A stretch of 64,000 bases of DNA, taken from assembly GCA_052437175.1 (NCBI GenBank), contig JBQVOK010000008.1:124001-188000 (forward strand). The letters run 5' to 3'. Every line of letters starts with the position of its first letter. The first letter of the stretch is position 1. The position numbers and the translations under genes were made by a program. This stretch comes from JACVCJ01 sp052437175. Its GTDB lineage: Bacteria; Bacteroidota; Bacteroidia; CAIKAF01. This document shows, piece by piece, positions 52,654 through 61,940 of this stretch. The notes below the pieces were generated by a model, which was given only the letters and a program-made list of their open reading frames with translations, did not search any database and was not told where the DNA came from.

Positions 52654-52855
52654 CGAAGCGCTGCGTTATGCCGACCTGGGCTGGCGTATGCTGGTGATCG
52701 TGCTGGCGGGCGTATTCGGCGGGCGCTGGCTCGATACGAAATTCCCGGCCACGAAGCCGCTTTTTGTGGTGGGCCTGTCAATGCTGGCCCTGGGAGCTTC
52801 TATGTACATGCTGATACGGGCCGGATCGAAGCGTAACAACAATAAATCTTCATGA
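52613..52855 (+). CDS. AtpZ/AtpI-like membrane protein
   Basis: 80 residues from the ATG at 52613 (MPKDPKPKIPKKSDEALRYA). Two helices: GWRMLVIVLAGVFGGRWLD and LFVVGLSMLALGASMYMLI. The R/G-W-LD loop between helices fits the AtpZ/AtpI-like family linked to F-type ATPase assembly. atpD-atpC are 44 kb away in this window. Confidence 0.8.
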   Translation: MPKDPKPKIPKKSDEALRYADLGWRMLVIVLAGVFGGRWLDTKFPATKPLFVVGLSMLALGASMYMLIRAGSKRNNNKSS

Positions 52856-52877
52856 TCCGGCAGGTCCGGGAAAATAT

Positions 52878-53330
52878 ATGCGTGTAGTTATTCAACGGGT
52901 AAAAAGCGCCAGGGTAAGCATCGGCGGTAAGGTCAAAGACAAGATCGGGGCCGGGGTACTCATTTTTGTAGGTGTGGAAGACGAAGATACCATGGACGAT
53001 ATTACCAGGCTCACCTACAAGATCACCCGCCTGCGTATCTTCCCCGACGAGAGCGGCAAAATGAACCTTTCGCTCTGGGATACCGACTACAAGGCCATGG
53101 TCATCAGCCAGTTCACCCTGTTCGCATCCACCAAAAAAGGCAGCCGCCCTTCCTTTACCGGGGCCGGTAAGCCCGAATTTGCGCGGATGATGTACGAAAT
53201 GTTCTGCCTGCAGCTCGGTAAAGAACTCAATAATAAAGTAGCCAGCGGCGAGTTCGGTGCCGATATGCAGGTAAGCCTTGTAAACGACGGACCCGTAACC
53301 ATTTGCATCGATACCAAAGCCTGGGAATAG
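52878..53330 (+). CDS. dtd: D-aminoacyl-tRNA deacylase
   Basis: 150 residues. Both signature motifs are present: ISQFTLFAS (SQ-x-x) and NDGPVTICIDT (Gly-cisPro). It removes D-amino acids and glycine from mischarged tRNA. Start MRVVIQRVKSARVSI is standard. Confidence 0.97.
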   Translation: MRVVIQRVKSARVSIGGKVKDKIGAGVLIFVGVEDEDTMDDITRLTYKITRLRIFPDESGKMNLSLWDTDYKAMVISQFTLFASTKKGSRPSFTGAGKPEFARMMYEMFCLQLGKELNNKVASGEFGADMQVSLVNDGPVTICIDTKAWE

Positions 53331-53417
53331 GACTTTGTAAGCCCTTGAAAATGTGAACAGAGGTTAATGAAACGTTAATTAGGGACAAAATTCATTTGGA
53401 AGGTACAACTAAGGTAT

Positions 53418-53425
53418 TATTTTTG
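53418..53425 (+). promoter_or_regulatory. -7 box of the OmpH-like gene
   Basis: TATTTTTG, exact TAnnTTTG, 25 nt before the ATG. Confidence 0.6.
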
Positions 53426-53450
53426 CGTTTCATTTCTGAAAATATACATA

Positions 53451-53966
53451 ATGAAAAAACTATTGAACATCCTTCTGGCAGTTTTCGCCTTCGGTTTACT
53501 GGGCGCAACAACCTCTTTTGCCCAAACCAAGAAAATTGCAGTACTCAATACCGAGAAAATTTTCTCGCTGATGCCTGAAAAACCAGCCGCAGACAGTGCT
53601 GTATATAAGTACCAGGAGGAACTGTATAAAGAACTGGCCGCCAAACAAAAAGTGCTGCAGGAAAAAGCCGCCGATTTCCAGGCCAAGGAAAAAGATTATT
53701 CCACTACCATGAAAGACCTCAAGACAAAGGAGCTGCAGGATGAGCAGGCCCGCCTGGAAGAGTTCTACAGCACCATTGAGAGCGAACTGGTAGAAAAACA
53801 ATCGAAAGTATACAAGCCGATCACCGATAAGATCATCAATGCCGCTAAAGAAGTAGCCAAAGAAAAAGGATACTCTTACGTGATGGATGCCAACAGCTTT
53901 ATCTATTTCGATGAGCTGGACGTGATCGATGCCGCCGTAAAAGCAAAATTAGGCCTGAAACAATAA
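53451..53966 (+). CDS. OmpH/Skp family periplasmic chaperone
   Basis: 171 residues. Signal peptide to about 25 (GATTSFAQ), IAVLNTEKIFSLMPE, a long charged coiled coil (KELAAKQKVLQEKAADFQAK ... LEEFYSTIESELVEKQSK), and the OmpH-type end YVMDANSFIYFDELDVIDA. It holds unfolded outer-membrane proteins in the periplasm. Confidence 0.93.
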   Translation: MKKLLNILLAVFAFGLLGATTSFAQTKKIAVLNTEKIFSLMPEKPAADSAVYKYQEELYKELAAKQKVLQEKAADFQAKEKDYSTTMKDLKTKELQDEQARLEEFYSTIESELVEKQSKVYKPITDKIINAAKEVAKEKGYSYVMDANSFIYFDELDVIDAAVKAKLGLKQ

Positions 53967-53994
53967 AAAAAGGCTTCATTTAGTAAAAATTACA

Positions 53995-54016
53995 AGCGGC
54001 TTCGGGCCGCTTTTTT
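53995..54016 (+). terminator. terminator of the OmpH-like gene
   Basis: AGCGGC, loop TTCGG, GCCGCT, then a T-run that merges into the next promoter's -7 box. Confidence 0.85.
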
Positions 54017-54023
54017 ATTTTTG
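54016..54023 (+). promoter_or_regulatory. -7 box of the queD-like gene, inside the terminator T-run
   Basis: TATTTTTG, exact TAnnTTTG, 11 nt before the ATG. It begins in the last T of the upstream terminator. Confidence 0.55.
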
Positions 54024-54034
54024 TACAAATTCCT

Positions 54035-54454
54035 ATGCCTGAGAACGTAACCGTAATCCGCAAAGCCCATTTCAACGCCGCACACCGCCTGCATAACCCG
54101 GCCTGGAGCGATGCACGCAATACCGAAGTATTCGGCAAATGCAGCCTGCCCAATTACCACGGCCACAATTATGTGCTGGAAGTGGAAGTGACCGGCCCCA
54201 TAGATCCGGAAACCGGTTATGTGATCGACCTGGGCTTTCTGTCGCAACTTATTAAAAACGAGGTGGAGAACCGCTTCGACCATAAGAACCTGAACCTGGA
54301 CACCGCCGAGTTCGCCACCCTGATACCCACTGTGGAGAACATCGTAGTGGTGATCTACCGCCTGCTGCGTGCCGGGATCGATGAGCGGCTGCAACTGCGC
54401 GTAAAGCTCTTTGAGACGGAACGTAACGTGGCCGTATACCCTGCCCTGCCCTGA
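54035..54454 (+). CDS. queD: 6-carboxytetrahydropterin synthase (QueD / PTPS family)
   Basis: 139 residues. KAHFNAAHRLHN (Zn His), KCSLPNYHGHNYVLEVEVTG (shown as GKCSLPNYHGHNY; Cys and two Zn His), YVIDLGFL, and FDHKNLNLD with PTVENIVV. This family makes 6-carboxytetrahydropterin for queuosine, or tetrahydropterin in PTPS enzymes; the Cys and spacing allow either. Confidence 0.9.
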   Translation: MPENVTVIRKAHFNAAHRLHNPAWSDARNTEVFGKCSLPNYHGHNYVLEVEVTGPIDPETGYVIDLGFLSQLIKNEVENRFDHKNLNLDTAEFATLIPTVENIVVVIYRLLRAGIDERLQLRVKLFETERNVAVYPALP

Positions 54455-54459
54455 CGTTT

Positions 54460-56718
54460 ATGAAGTTTTTTTTCTCTGCCGCCATACTCTTTTTTACCCT
54501 GCTGTGCACAGCAGCGGCGCAGCATATACCGCATGAACAGCGTACGTATTCCATAGCCCCGGCCGATGAAAAAATACTTATCGACGGGCTCGAGACCGAG
54601 TTTGCCTGGCGCAATGCCGTTTCCCAGTCGGGCTTCCGGCAGCATTTCCCTTCCGATACCCTGGATGCCCGCTACCAGACCTTCGTAAAAATGTGCTACG
54701 ACGATCAGGCCCTGTACGTATACGCCCGCTGCCTGCGCGACAGCACCCGTAAGTACGTGGTGGCCACCCTGCGCCGCGATTTCGGTACCGACGCCAACGA
54801 TTATTTTGCCCTGGTGATCGAACCCTACCAGGACTATACCAATGGCTTTCGTTTTATGGTAAACGCCTTCGGGGCACAGGAAGAAAGCCTGCTGGCCTCC
54901 GGCGGCAACTACAACGACGAACCCCGCTGGGACTGCAAATGGCAGGTAGCCGTAAAACGTAGCCCTTCCGAATGGACGGCCGAAATACGTATTCCCTTCA
55001 CCAGCCTGCGTTACCACCCGAAAAATACCCGCTGGCGCATAAATTTTATCCGCAGCGATGCCGCCAGCAACGAACGCTCGGTATGGAACCCCGTTCCCCT
55101 CGCCTTCCGCGTGTTTTCCCTGGCCTATACCGGTAACCTCGACTGGCAGGCACATTCGCCCCGGCCGGGTATCAATTTTTCGGTGATCCCCTACGCCCTG
55201 GGCGGCTACACCGCCGATAAACAAAACAACCGCTACGGCTGGAAATGGAATGTGGGCGGCGATCTTAAGTTTTCCATCACCCCCACCCTGAACCTCGACG
55301 TAACGATAAATCCCGACTTTTCGCAGGTAGATGTAGACCGGCAGGTGACCAACCTGACCCGTTTCGACCTGTATTTTCCCGAACAGCGCCTGTTCTTTAT
55401 CGAGAACAGCGACCTTTTTGCCCGTTTCGGCTTCTCGAAGATACGCCCCTTCTTTTCCCGGCGCATCGGTCTGCACCGGGGCAGCCAGGTACCCATACTG
55501 GCCGGGGTACGCCTCAGCGGTAAGCTGGACGATAACTGGCGTATCGGCATCATGTCGGTACAGACAGCCGGTTCCAAGGCTTTGCAGAAAGCTCCGGAGA
55601 ACTACATTACCCTGGCCATACAACGCAAAGTATTTAAACGCAGCGCCCTGGGTTTTATCTTCGTGAACCGGCAGGGATTCACGGGACGTAAGATCAATCC
55701 CTACAACTACAACCGTATTGCGGGCATCGACCTGGATTATGCCAATAAAGACAATACGCTTACGGGCAAATTCTTTTTTCACCACAGCTTTCAGCCCGGC
55801 ACCCTGCAGGACGCCTTTGCACATGCCTCCTACCTGGGGTTCACGAACCTGCGCTGGTCGGCCATGTGGAACCACGAATATGTAGGAAAGAATTACAATG
55901 CCGATTCCCTGGGTTTTGTGCCCCGGCAGAATATTTACGATGCCCTCAAGAAAGAGAACCGCAAGATGGCCTACTGGCGCCTGGAACCTTCGCTTTCGCA
56001 TTACTGGTACCCAAAGCGCAACCGCCATATTTTCCGCTATACGGCCGGCCTGTACTGGAATTATTATGCCGACGGACGTTTTGCCGCCACCGATGTGAAC
56101 TACAACCCCTTCTTTGATATTACCTTCCGGGACAATTCGATATTCTCTATCGGTTACAACGAAAATTTTACGCGCCTGTTCTATTTCACCGATGTGCTGG
56201 GCCGCGACGAGAGCAGCACTTTCCTGAGCCCGGGGCGCTACCATTACCGAAATGCCTACCTAAGCTATACCTCCAACCCGCGCAAAGTACTGTACGGCGA
56301 TGTTTCCTTCCAGGGAGGTTCGTTCTTTAACGGAGATCTGTACACGCTTACCACCGGGCTTAATTACCGGGCGCAGCCCTGGGGTATTTTCAGTCTCACG
56401 GCCAGTTACGACCGCCTGAAACTGCCCGGTATGAGCCAGGCCCAGACCCTGTTGCTGGCCGGACCGCGGATCGAGATCAATCCCACGCGTTCGGTCTTCT
56501 TTACGCTGTTTACACAATACAATACCCAGGCCCGCAACCTGAACGTGTATACACGCCTGCAGTGGCGTTACGCGCCCCTGAGCGACCTGTTCCTGGTGTA
56601 TACCGATAATTACGATACCAGCGGCTTCCTGAACAAGAACAGGGGCATTGTGTTAAAACTCGTGTACTGGTTCCAGCCACGCATTACCGGCAAACGCCGG
56701 CAGAGCAGCACTACTTAG
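54460..56718 (+). CDS. DUF5916 outer-membrane protein with CBM9-like N-terminus
   Basis: 752 residues. Signal peptide (FFSAAILFFTLLCTAAAQ). Residues about 30-220 form a carbohydrate-binding CBM9-like sandwich (IDGLETEFAW, VKMCYDDQALYVYARCLRD, DYFALVIEPYQDY, EWTAEIRIPFTSLRY). The rest is the DUF5916 barrel (NPDFSQVDVDRQVTNLTRFD, PEQRLFFIENSDLF, RRIG). The last strand ends in LVYWFQPRITGKRRQSSTT. Function not established. Confidence 0.9.
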   Translation: MKFFFSAAILFFTLLCTAAAQHIPHEQRTYSIAPADEKILIDGLETEFAWRNAVSQSGFRQHFPSDTLDARYQTFVKMCYDDQALYVYARCLRDSTRKYVVATLRRDFGTDANDYFALVIEPYQDYTNGFRFMVNAFGAQEESLLASGGNYNDEPRWDCKWQVAVKRSPSEWTAEIRIPFTSLRYHPKNTRWRINFIRSDAASNERSVWNPVPLAFRVFSLAYTGNLDWQAHSPRPGINFSVIPYALGGYTADKQNNRYGWKWNVGGDLKFSITPTLNLDVTINPDFSQVDVDRQVTNLTRFDLYFPEQRLFFIENSDLFARFGFSKIRPFFSRRIGLHRGSQVPILAGVRLSGKLDDNWRIGIMSVQTAGSKALQKAPENYITLAIQRKVFKRSALGFIFVNRQGFTGRKINPYNYNRIAGIDLDYANKDNTLTGKFFFHHSFQPGTLQDAFAHASYLGFTNLRWSAMWNHEYVGKNYNADSLGFVPRQNIYDALKKENRKMAYWRLEPSLSHYWYPKRNRHIFRYTAGLYWNYYADGRFAATDVNYNPFFDITFRDNSIFSIGYNENFTRLFYFTDVLGRDESSTFLSPGRYHYRNAYLSYTSNPRKVLYGDVSFQGGSFFNGDLYTLTTGLNYRAQPWGIFSLTASYDRLKLPGMSQAQTLLLAGPRIEINPTRSVFFTLFTQYNTQARNLNVYTRLQWRYAPLSDLFLVYTDNYDTSGFLNKNRGIVLKLVYWFQPRITGKRRQSSTT

Positions 56719-58012
56719 CCGTTTTGGCCGCGGCAGCTTCGGCAGCTTTTGCTTCCTTTGCCTTGCGGGCCTTACGCATCTGTTTATTCACCGACATTTT
56801 ACTTACATCCAGCAGGAAACGTTTCCAGCTGTTGCCGCGGCGGCCGTATTTGGAACCGTTCCGGAACGAATCGAAGAAATACTTGGTGTATACCGAGGCG
56901 TAAATGGCGCAGGTATTGTGGTCGAACTTCGGTCCGGCGTGTGTCTTTTTGAGGTGTTTTGTACCCCTGGCCTTCATGGCTTTATAGGCTACGAGCGAGT
57001 TTTTATAGGTTACCTGCTCATCGGCCTTGCAATAGCAGAGCATCATGGGGCTTTCGGGCTTCCAGTCGTACACGTTGTTCGACTCCAGCAGTTCGCGCAG
57101 CGTAAAGGTAGTATCGTTGCTGCGGTAACGCTGTATCACCTCGTCCGTGAAAATTTCGCCGGGAATTTCGGGCAGCAGGCTGTTCACATCGCCAAAATCG
57201 TTAATGCCGTTAAAAATACGCGGGATCAGTGTATCGTACGGCGCACGCATCAGTTTACTGGGCAGGGGGTTGTATTTATATACTTCGTAGTACCCAAGCA
57301 GGATATAGGGCAGGTACATGGGATATTCATAGGGCTGGAACATCACTTCGGACTGTACGCCCGTCATGTCGTAGGCACCGCTCATCGGGGAGGAGGCCGT
57401 GATCCTGAACTCTTCGGGATGGCGTTCCTGCATAAATTTGTGCGCGCTCATGGCCGCATGCCCGCCCTGCGAATAACCGGTAAGGAAGAGCTGTTCGTTG
57501 CGTTTTACACCCAGGTCGTCCAGGAACTCACGCGAGGCGCGGATCATGTCCATAGAGGCCTGTGCTTCCGTTTCAGCATGCTGGTAGGGGTGAAAACCGT
57601 CGCCTTTGCCGATACCGAAATAATCGGGCCAGGCCACAATGTACCCGTCACCCGCAAAAGCCGAGCAGATGAACTGTTCGCCCGTAAGGTCGATGGCGCG
57701 CTCTTTGCGCAGGCGTGTACCGTGGTGGTACACCATCAGCGGCAGGGGTTTATCTACACCGGTAGGCACAAAAAGGATACCGCTGGCATTTACCTCGCGG
57801 CCGTCCGGGAAGTGCGAACGGTACATCAGTTCGTATACATCGATACCGTTGGTGACCTGCATGATCACGCTGGGTACGTTCATTTTCTTAAAGCGGGCCA
57901 TCAGTTCCTCCTTGCTGAGGGAATGCACTTTCTCGGCCGAAATAAGCTTATTTCCGGCAAAAGAAAGCAGGGAGCCCATAAAAAAGGCTGCAATAAATAA
58001 TACAGGTTTCAT
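56711..58012 (-). CDS. secreted alpha/beta hydrolase
   Basis: 433 residues. Signal peptide (MKPVLFIAAFFMGSLLSFAG), oxyanion HG in MVYHHGTRL, and the nucleophile elbow GYSQGGHAA. Late D and H residues (LCYCKADEQVTY, GPKFDHNTCA) complete a plausible triad. It resembles secreted lipase/esterase-type hydrolases. The tail is rich in Lys, Ala and Glu (KAKEAKAAEAAAAKTAK). Convergent with the DUF5916 gene, overlapping by 8 nt. Confidence 0.88.
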   Translation of the reverse strand: MKPVLFIAAFFMGSLLSFAGNKLISAEKVHSLSKEELMARFKKMNVPSVIMQVTNGIDVYELMYRSHFPDGREVNASGILFVPTGVDKPLPLMVYHHGTRLRKERAIDLTGEQFICSAFAGDGYIVAWPDYFGIGKGDGFHPYQHAETEAQASMDMIRASREFLDDLGVKRNEQLFLTGYSQGGHAAMSAHKFMQERHPEEFRITASSPMSGAYDMTGVQSEVMFQPYEYPMYLPYILLGYYEVYKYNPLPSKLMRAPYDTLIPRIFNGINDFGDVNSLLPEIPGEIFTDEVIQRYRSNDTTFTLRELLESNNVYDWKPESPMMLCYCKADEQVTYKNSLVAYKAMKARGTKHLKKTHAGPKFDHNTCAIYASVYTKYFFDSFRNGSKYGRRGNSWKRFLLDVSKMSVNKQMRKARKAKEAKAAEAAAAKTAK

Positions 58013-58213
58013 AATTAGAATGAGTTACTACAAACATACTAAAAAGTATGCATGCATCCCAATATGCTTCGACCAATGATGAAAAAATAAGAATTATAAA
58101 ATATCACTTAAATGAAAGATATATCGAATAATCATCTATTTAAACGATATTAATGCTAAGATCGCATCGCCACGGGGCTTTTAGCCAAACAGTTATTGTC
58201 TTAGTCCTATAAA

Positions 58214-59128
58214 CTACTTTTTCAGGCAATCCGTCAAAGCTTCCCGGAGCCCCGGGAAACGATAGGTATAGCCCGTTGCCAGCACTTTGTCCACGCTCAG
58301 CGGCGAGCCTTCGAGCAGCAGTTTCGACTGTTCGCCCAGGCCCAGTTTCAGCAGGAAGGCCGGTGCCGGGAAGGGCAGCACAAAGCGGTTCAGTACCGAT
58401 GCCAGCTCTTTGGTAAATACCCGGTTATCCGGCTGTTCGGGTGCGGCCAGGTTATAGGGGCCGTTCATCGCTTCATCGTTCAGGGCTTTCATCATCAGGC
58501 TGCACACGTCGTGCACGTGTATCCAGGGCATGTATTGCCTGCCGGAGCCGAATACCACGGCTGCACCGCCCATTTTTACCGGTTGGGCCATCTTGTGTAG
58601 CGGTCCGCCTTCGGGGGAGAACACTACCGATATTCTTAATTTGACCACCCTGGGCACCAGGGGTTTAAACAGGTCGGCCGCTTTTTCCCAGGCTACGGAC
58701 ACATCGGCCAGGAAGCCTTCGCCCGGGCCTTCGTCTTCGGTAAAGGGACGTGTGCGCGTTACCATGCCGTAATAAGAGCTGCCGGAAGCCGTAATAAAAA
58801 CGGAGGGCTTTTTTTCCTGCGCGGCCACATGGCCGGCCAGAAGTTCGGCACTGCGGGTACGGCTCTGCAGTATCTTCTGTTTTTGTGATTCGCTCCAGCC
58901 CTTATCGCCCACGTTTTCGCCGGCCAGGTGTATAATGGCGTCTACGCCGGCAAATGCCGCAGGATCGGCCGTACCGGCGTCCAGGTCCCACACAAATACT
59001 TTTGCCCCCGCTACCTGTTGCCGGCTGCGGCTGAGGATGTGTATATCATGTCCGCCCGCCCGCAGCATGGGCAGCAGTGTTTTACCGATGAGGCCGGTTG
59101 CCCCGGTGACCAGTACTTTCATACGCAT
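58214..59128 (-). CDS. TIGR01777 family NAD(P)-dependent epimerase
   Basis: 304 residues; ATGs at 59128 and 59122 are both possible starts. Rossmann motif VTGATGLIGKTLLP, then DAIIHLAGENVGDKGWSESQKQ, SSYYG and a C-terminal substrate-binding region with MPWIHVHDV. This atypical SDR group (YfcH-like) has no known substrate. Confidence 0.93.
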   Translation of the reverse strand: MRMKVLVTGATGLIGKTLLPMLRAGGHDIHILSRSRQQVAGAKVFVWDLDAGTADPAAFAGVDAIIHLAGENVGDKGWSESQKQKILQSRTRSAELLAGHVAAQEKKPSVFITASGSSYYGMVTRTRPFTEDEGPGEGFLADVSVAWEKAADLFKPLVPRVVKLRISVVFSPEGGPLHKMAQPVKMGGAAVVFGSGRQYMPWIHVHDVCSLMMKALNDEAMNGPYNLAAPEQPDNRVFTKELASVLNRFVLPFPAPAFLLKLGLGEQSKLLLEGSPLSVDKVLATGYTYRFPGLREALTDCLKK

Positions 59129-59320
59129 ACGTTTTTACAGCTATAAAAATAGCTATTAATTACGCGGCTTAGCCGGTATAACAAAACACTAACAGGAGAA
59201 AGAATGTTTTAGAAAAACGGAAGTTATCCGGTGCCAGGCACCCCAAACAGAATAACTTTCCGTGGTATTTTTCCCGTTGCCCGGCACAGGGAGTAGAAGG
59301 AACCGGGGAACGGAGCGTGC
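59129..59320. other. intergenic region with inverted repeats
   Basis: GGAAGTTAT (59219-59227 area) and ATAACTTTCC form the outer arms around the palindrome GGTGCC-A-GGCACC (about 59231-59243). No T-run follows on either strand, so it may be an operator or a weak terminator for the downstream end of the LytTR/LytS unit. Confidence 0.4.
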
Positions 59321-60040
59321 TTAATTGAAACGGTGGCGTTCCAGTTTTTGCTGTACTTCGTCTTTAAAGGTGGTACCGATGGTAAGCAGTTCGTCCTTGA
59401 TGCGGAATGAATTGCCTTCGATCTCTTTTACATAACGCAGGTTGATGATAAACGAACGGTGAATACGGATGAAATTATCGTCGCGCATGAGCAGCGATTC
59501 AATATTCTTCATGGTATTGTGCGTAATAATGCGGGAGTTCTGCAGGTGAATGATCACGTAATCTTTCAGGCCTTCCACGTAGTAGATCTCCGACAGGGTA
59601 ACCTTAATGTGTTTACCGTCTGCCTTTACAAAGATGTAATCGGGCACTTCTTCCGTATCTTCACCCATAGCGGCGCTGTTGATGAGGCGCAGGCGTTCCT
59701 TGGCCTTTTCCACGGCTTTTACAAAACGATCGAAGGCGATCGGTTTCAGCAGGTAGTCGGCCGCATCGATCTCATAACTTTCGAGGGCATAATTCGGGTA
59801 CGCCGTTGTAAACACAACCAGCGGAGGATTTTTGAGGCTTTTGAGGAATTCGAGGCCTGTGGTCTCCGGCATCTGTATGTCCAGGAACATCAGGTCCACA
59901 GGCTCCTTTGTAAGCACGCCGTAGGCTTCGGCAGCGCTGTTTACCTTGGAAACCAGTTCCAGGTCGGGCACCTTCTGTACAAATGTTTCCATTACATCAG
60001 CAGCCAGAGGCTCATCGTCAACTATTAAGCAACGTATCAT
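59321..60040 (-). CDS. LytTR-type response regulator
   Basis: 239 residues. Receiver domain: CLIVDDEPLAADV, acceptor Asp in LMFLDIQMPETTG, T in VFTTAYPNYAL, K in LLKPIAFDRF. LytTR DNA-binding end: DYIFVKADGKHIKVTLSEIYYVEGLKDYVIIH ... FIRIHRSFIINLRYV. Overlaps the kinase gene by 4 nt (ATGA). Confidence 0.96.
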   Translation of the reverse strand: MIRCLIVDDEPLAADVMETFVQKVPDLELVSKVNSAAEAYGVLTKEPVDLMFLDIQMPETTGLEFLKSLKNPPLVVFTTAYPNYALESYEIDAADYLLKPIAFDRFVKAVEKAKERLRLINSAAMGEDTEEVPDYIFVKADGKHIKVTLSEIYYVEGLKDYVIIHLQNSRIITHNTMKNIESLLMRDDNFIRIHRSFIINLRYVKEIEGNSFRIKDELLTIGTTFKDEVQQKLERHRFN

Positions 60041-61092
60041 GTTGTAGGATATTGAAGAATTAAATTTACAGTAAATATTTGGTCTTTGGATAAAAGTTCA
60101 AGCTTATGTTTGCCCGGGTAAATAAGAGCCAGGCGTTTGCGGGTATTGTCCACCCCGATGCCGCCCGTTTTGGAATCGGCCGGTACGGGTGAAAAATTAT
60201 TCTCGCAGTAAAAAACGATCTCGCGGGAGCGGATATGAATGCGGATCTTTACATAGCCGTCGTTGGCGCGCGTGTTAAGCCCGTGTTTAAAAGCGTTCTC
60301 CACGAAGGGTATCCAGAGCAGCGGTGCAATAAAACGGTTCTGCGGGTCGCCCTCGATCTCTACCGAAACGGCGTCCGTATTCTTGAGGCGTATCTTTTCC
60401 AGTTCGATGTAACTGCGCAGTACATTGATCTCTTTTTCCAGCTCGATCTTTTCGCTTTTACATTCGTACAGCATATAGCGCAGCAGATCGCTGAGCTTAA
60501 GCACCACTTCGGGGGTTTCGTCCGATTTTTTCAGCGAAAGGGCATAGATCGTGTTCAGGGTATTAAAGAGAAAGTGCGGATTGATCTGGGAACGCAGGAA
60601 ATTGAGTTCGCTCTCGATCTGTTTGCTTTCGATCTTGCGCAGACGCTCCTCGCTGTTGAAGAAGTCGTTGGCGAATTTGGCCATGGTAAAGCCGAAGACG
60701 AACAGTACGTTAATAAAGATCACCTCCCAGAAATCGATCTGTACCAGCATGCCGTTTTCATTGGTATACAGTTCGGGGAAGGACGAGAACATGAAGTTGT
60801 ACAGCTTCTGCAGTACGGCCGACGACAGCACCACCCAGGCGGTGATACCGATAAAGTAAATGAGGTATTCTTTTTTGTCGAAATAGCGGGGCAGCAGGAA
60901 CAGGTTGTTCACGTATACGATCACGGCCATCATGGCGGTAACCACCAGGTTGGAGTATACAAACTGCAGGATCAGTGCTGCACTGTAGTCCTCCCGCAGG
61001 AACGAGAACATCTGTATAGCAAGAAAAATAACCCAGAAATAGATATTCCGGGCGGCTCTCCCAGTGAGGGTATGTATGCTTCCTTCGGCCAT
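60037..61092 (-). CDS. LytS-type sensor histidine kinase
   Basis: 351 residues. About four membrane helices in the first 150 residues, a short coiled coil, then LRSQINPHFLFNTLNTIYALS (phospho-His) and an ATPase region (WIPFVENAFKHGLN, GGIGVDNTRKRL). Partner of the overlapping LytTR regulator. Confidence 0.95.
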   Translation of the reverse strand: MAEGSIHTLTGRAARNIYFWVIFLAIQMFSFLREDYSAALILQFVYSNLVVTAMMAVIVYVNNLFLLPRYFDKKEYLIYFIGITAWVVLSSAVLQKLYNFMFSSFPELYTNENGMLVQIDFWEVIFINVLFVFGFTMAKFANDFFNSEERLRKIESKQIESELNFLRSQINPHFLFNTLNTIYALSLKKSDETPEVVLKLSDLLRYMLYECKSEKIELEKEINVLRSYIELEKIRLKNTDAVSVEIEGDPQNRFIAPLLWIPFVENAFKHGLNTRANDGYVKIRIHIRSREIVFYCENNFSPVPADSKTGGIGVDNTRKRLALIYPGKHKLELLSKDQIFTVNLILQYPTT

Positions 61093-61167
61093 TAAATCAG
61101 GTGTGAAAATTCGTTAATTCACATCAGAATTCCACTAAATTTAGACCAAAGCAGTAAAAAAAACGAC

Positions 61168-61824
61168 TTACACGTGGAGTTTCTTTTCCAACTGGGCAAA
61201 GTAGGCACGCATCTCCGGGGTAAAATCCGCCACGATAGCTTCGGAGCGGATGTGCAGGTACTTTACGAAAAAGTCCTTGAGCGTGATCTGTTTCTGCTTT
61301 AAATAGTTCGGGTCGGTGATCTGCAGCAGGATCAGTTCTTCCATGATAAGCAGGGTTTTTACGTCCACAGAGCTTTTCAGGAAACCGGCGTTCTTCGCTT
61401 CGGTATAGAACTCACCCAGCACCTTCAGGTTCAGTTTCTGAAAGGTGGCCAGCTGTTTGTGCAGTTCGGGGTACTCGCGTTCCAGGTCAGAAAGCAATAC
61501 GTTCGAAATGCCTCCCAGTCCGATCAGCGATATTTCCACCGCTTTGAAATAACGTTCTGCAAAACCCGTGCTGCTGTCGAGCAGCATAGGCATATAACCC
61601 GATATTTCCTCGATCTTCCATTTGAGCAGGGAAGAGATAAGGTCTTCTTTGGAAATAAAATGCTTGTAGAATGTAGCTTTGCTCACACCCACCTGCACGG
61701 CCATCTCGTCCATGCGGATCGATGAAAAACCGTATTTGGTAAAAAAGGGCATCAGTTTTTTCAACCACTCACGTCGGACCTCGGTATCCAGCGTGCGTTG
61801 TTTAGGTAGTGGTTTTCTTCCCAT
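61168..61824 (-). CDS. TetR family transcriptional regulator
   Basis: 218 residues. The N-terminal helix-turn-helix is KYGFSSIRMDEMAVQVGVSKATFYKHFISKEDL. The C-terminal ligand-binding domain is not recognisable to a subgroup. It reads away from the Ig-like lipoprotein gene and toward the kinase gene. Confidence 0.92.
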   Translation of the reverse strand: MGRKPLPKQRTLDTEVRREWLKKLMPFFTKYGFSSIRMDEMAVQVGVSKATFYKHFISKEDLISSLLKWKIEEISGYMPMLLDSSTGFAERYFKAVEISLIGLGGISNVLLSDLEREYPELHKQLATFQKLNLKVLGEFYTEAKNAGFLKSSVDVKTLLIMEELILLQITDPNYLKQKQITLKDFFVKYLHIRSEAIVADFTPEMRAYFAQLEKKLHV

Positions 61825-61940
61825 GGAATTTGTTCAAATTGGTGTGTGCAACTATAACAGATGTAGGTATCTACCCGATGTAAGCAGACTACAACACCTA
61901 CTTTTGTTTAATTCACAAAATTTGTGCCAAAACGGGAAGT

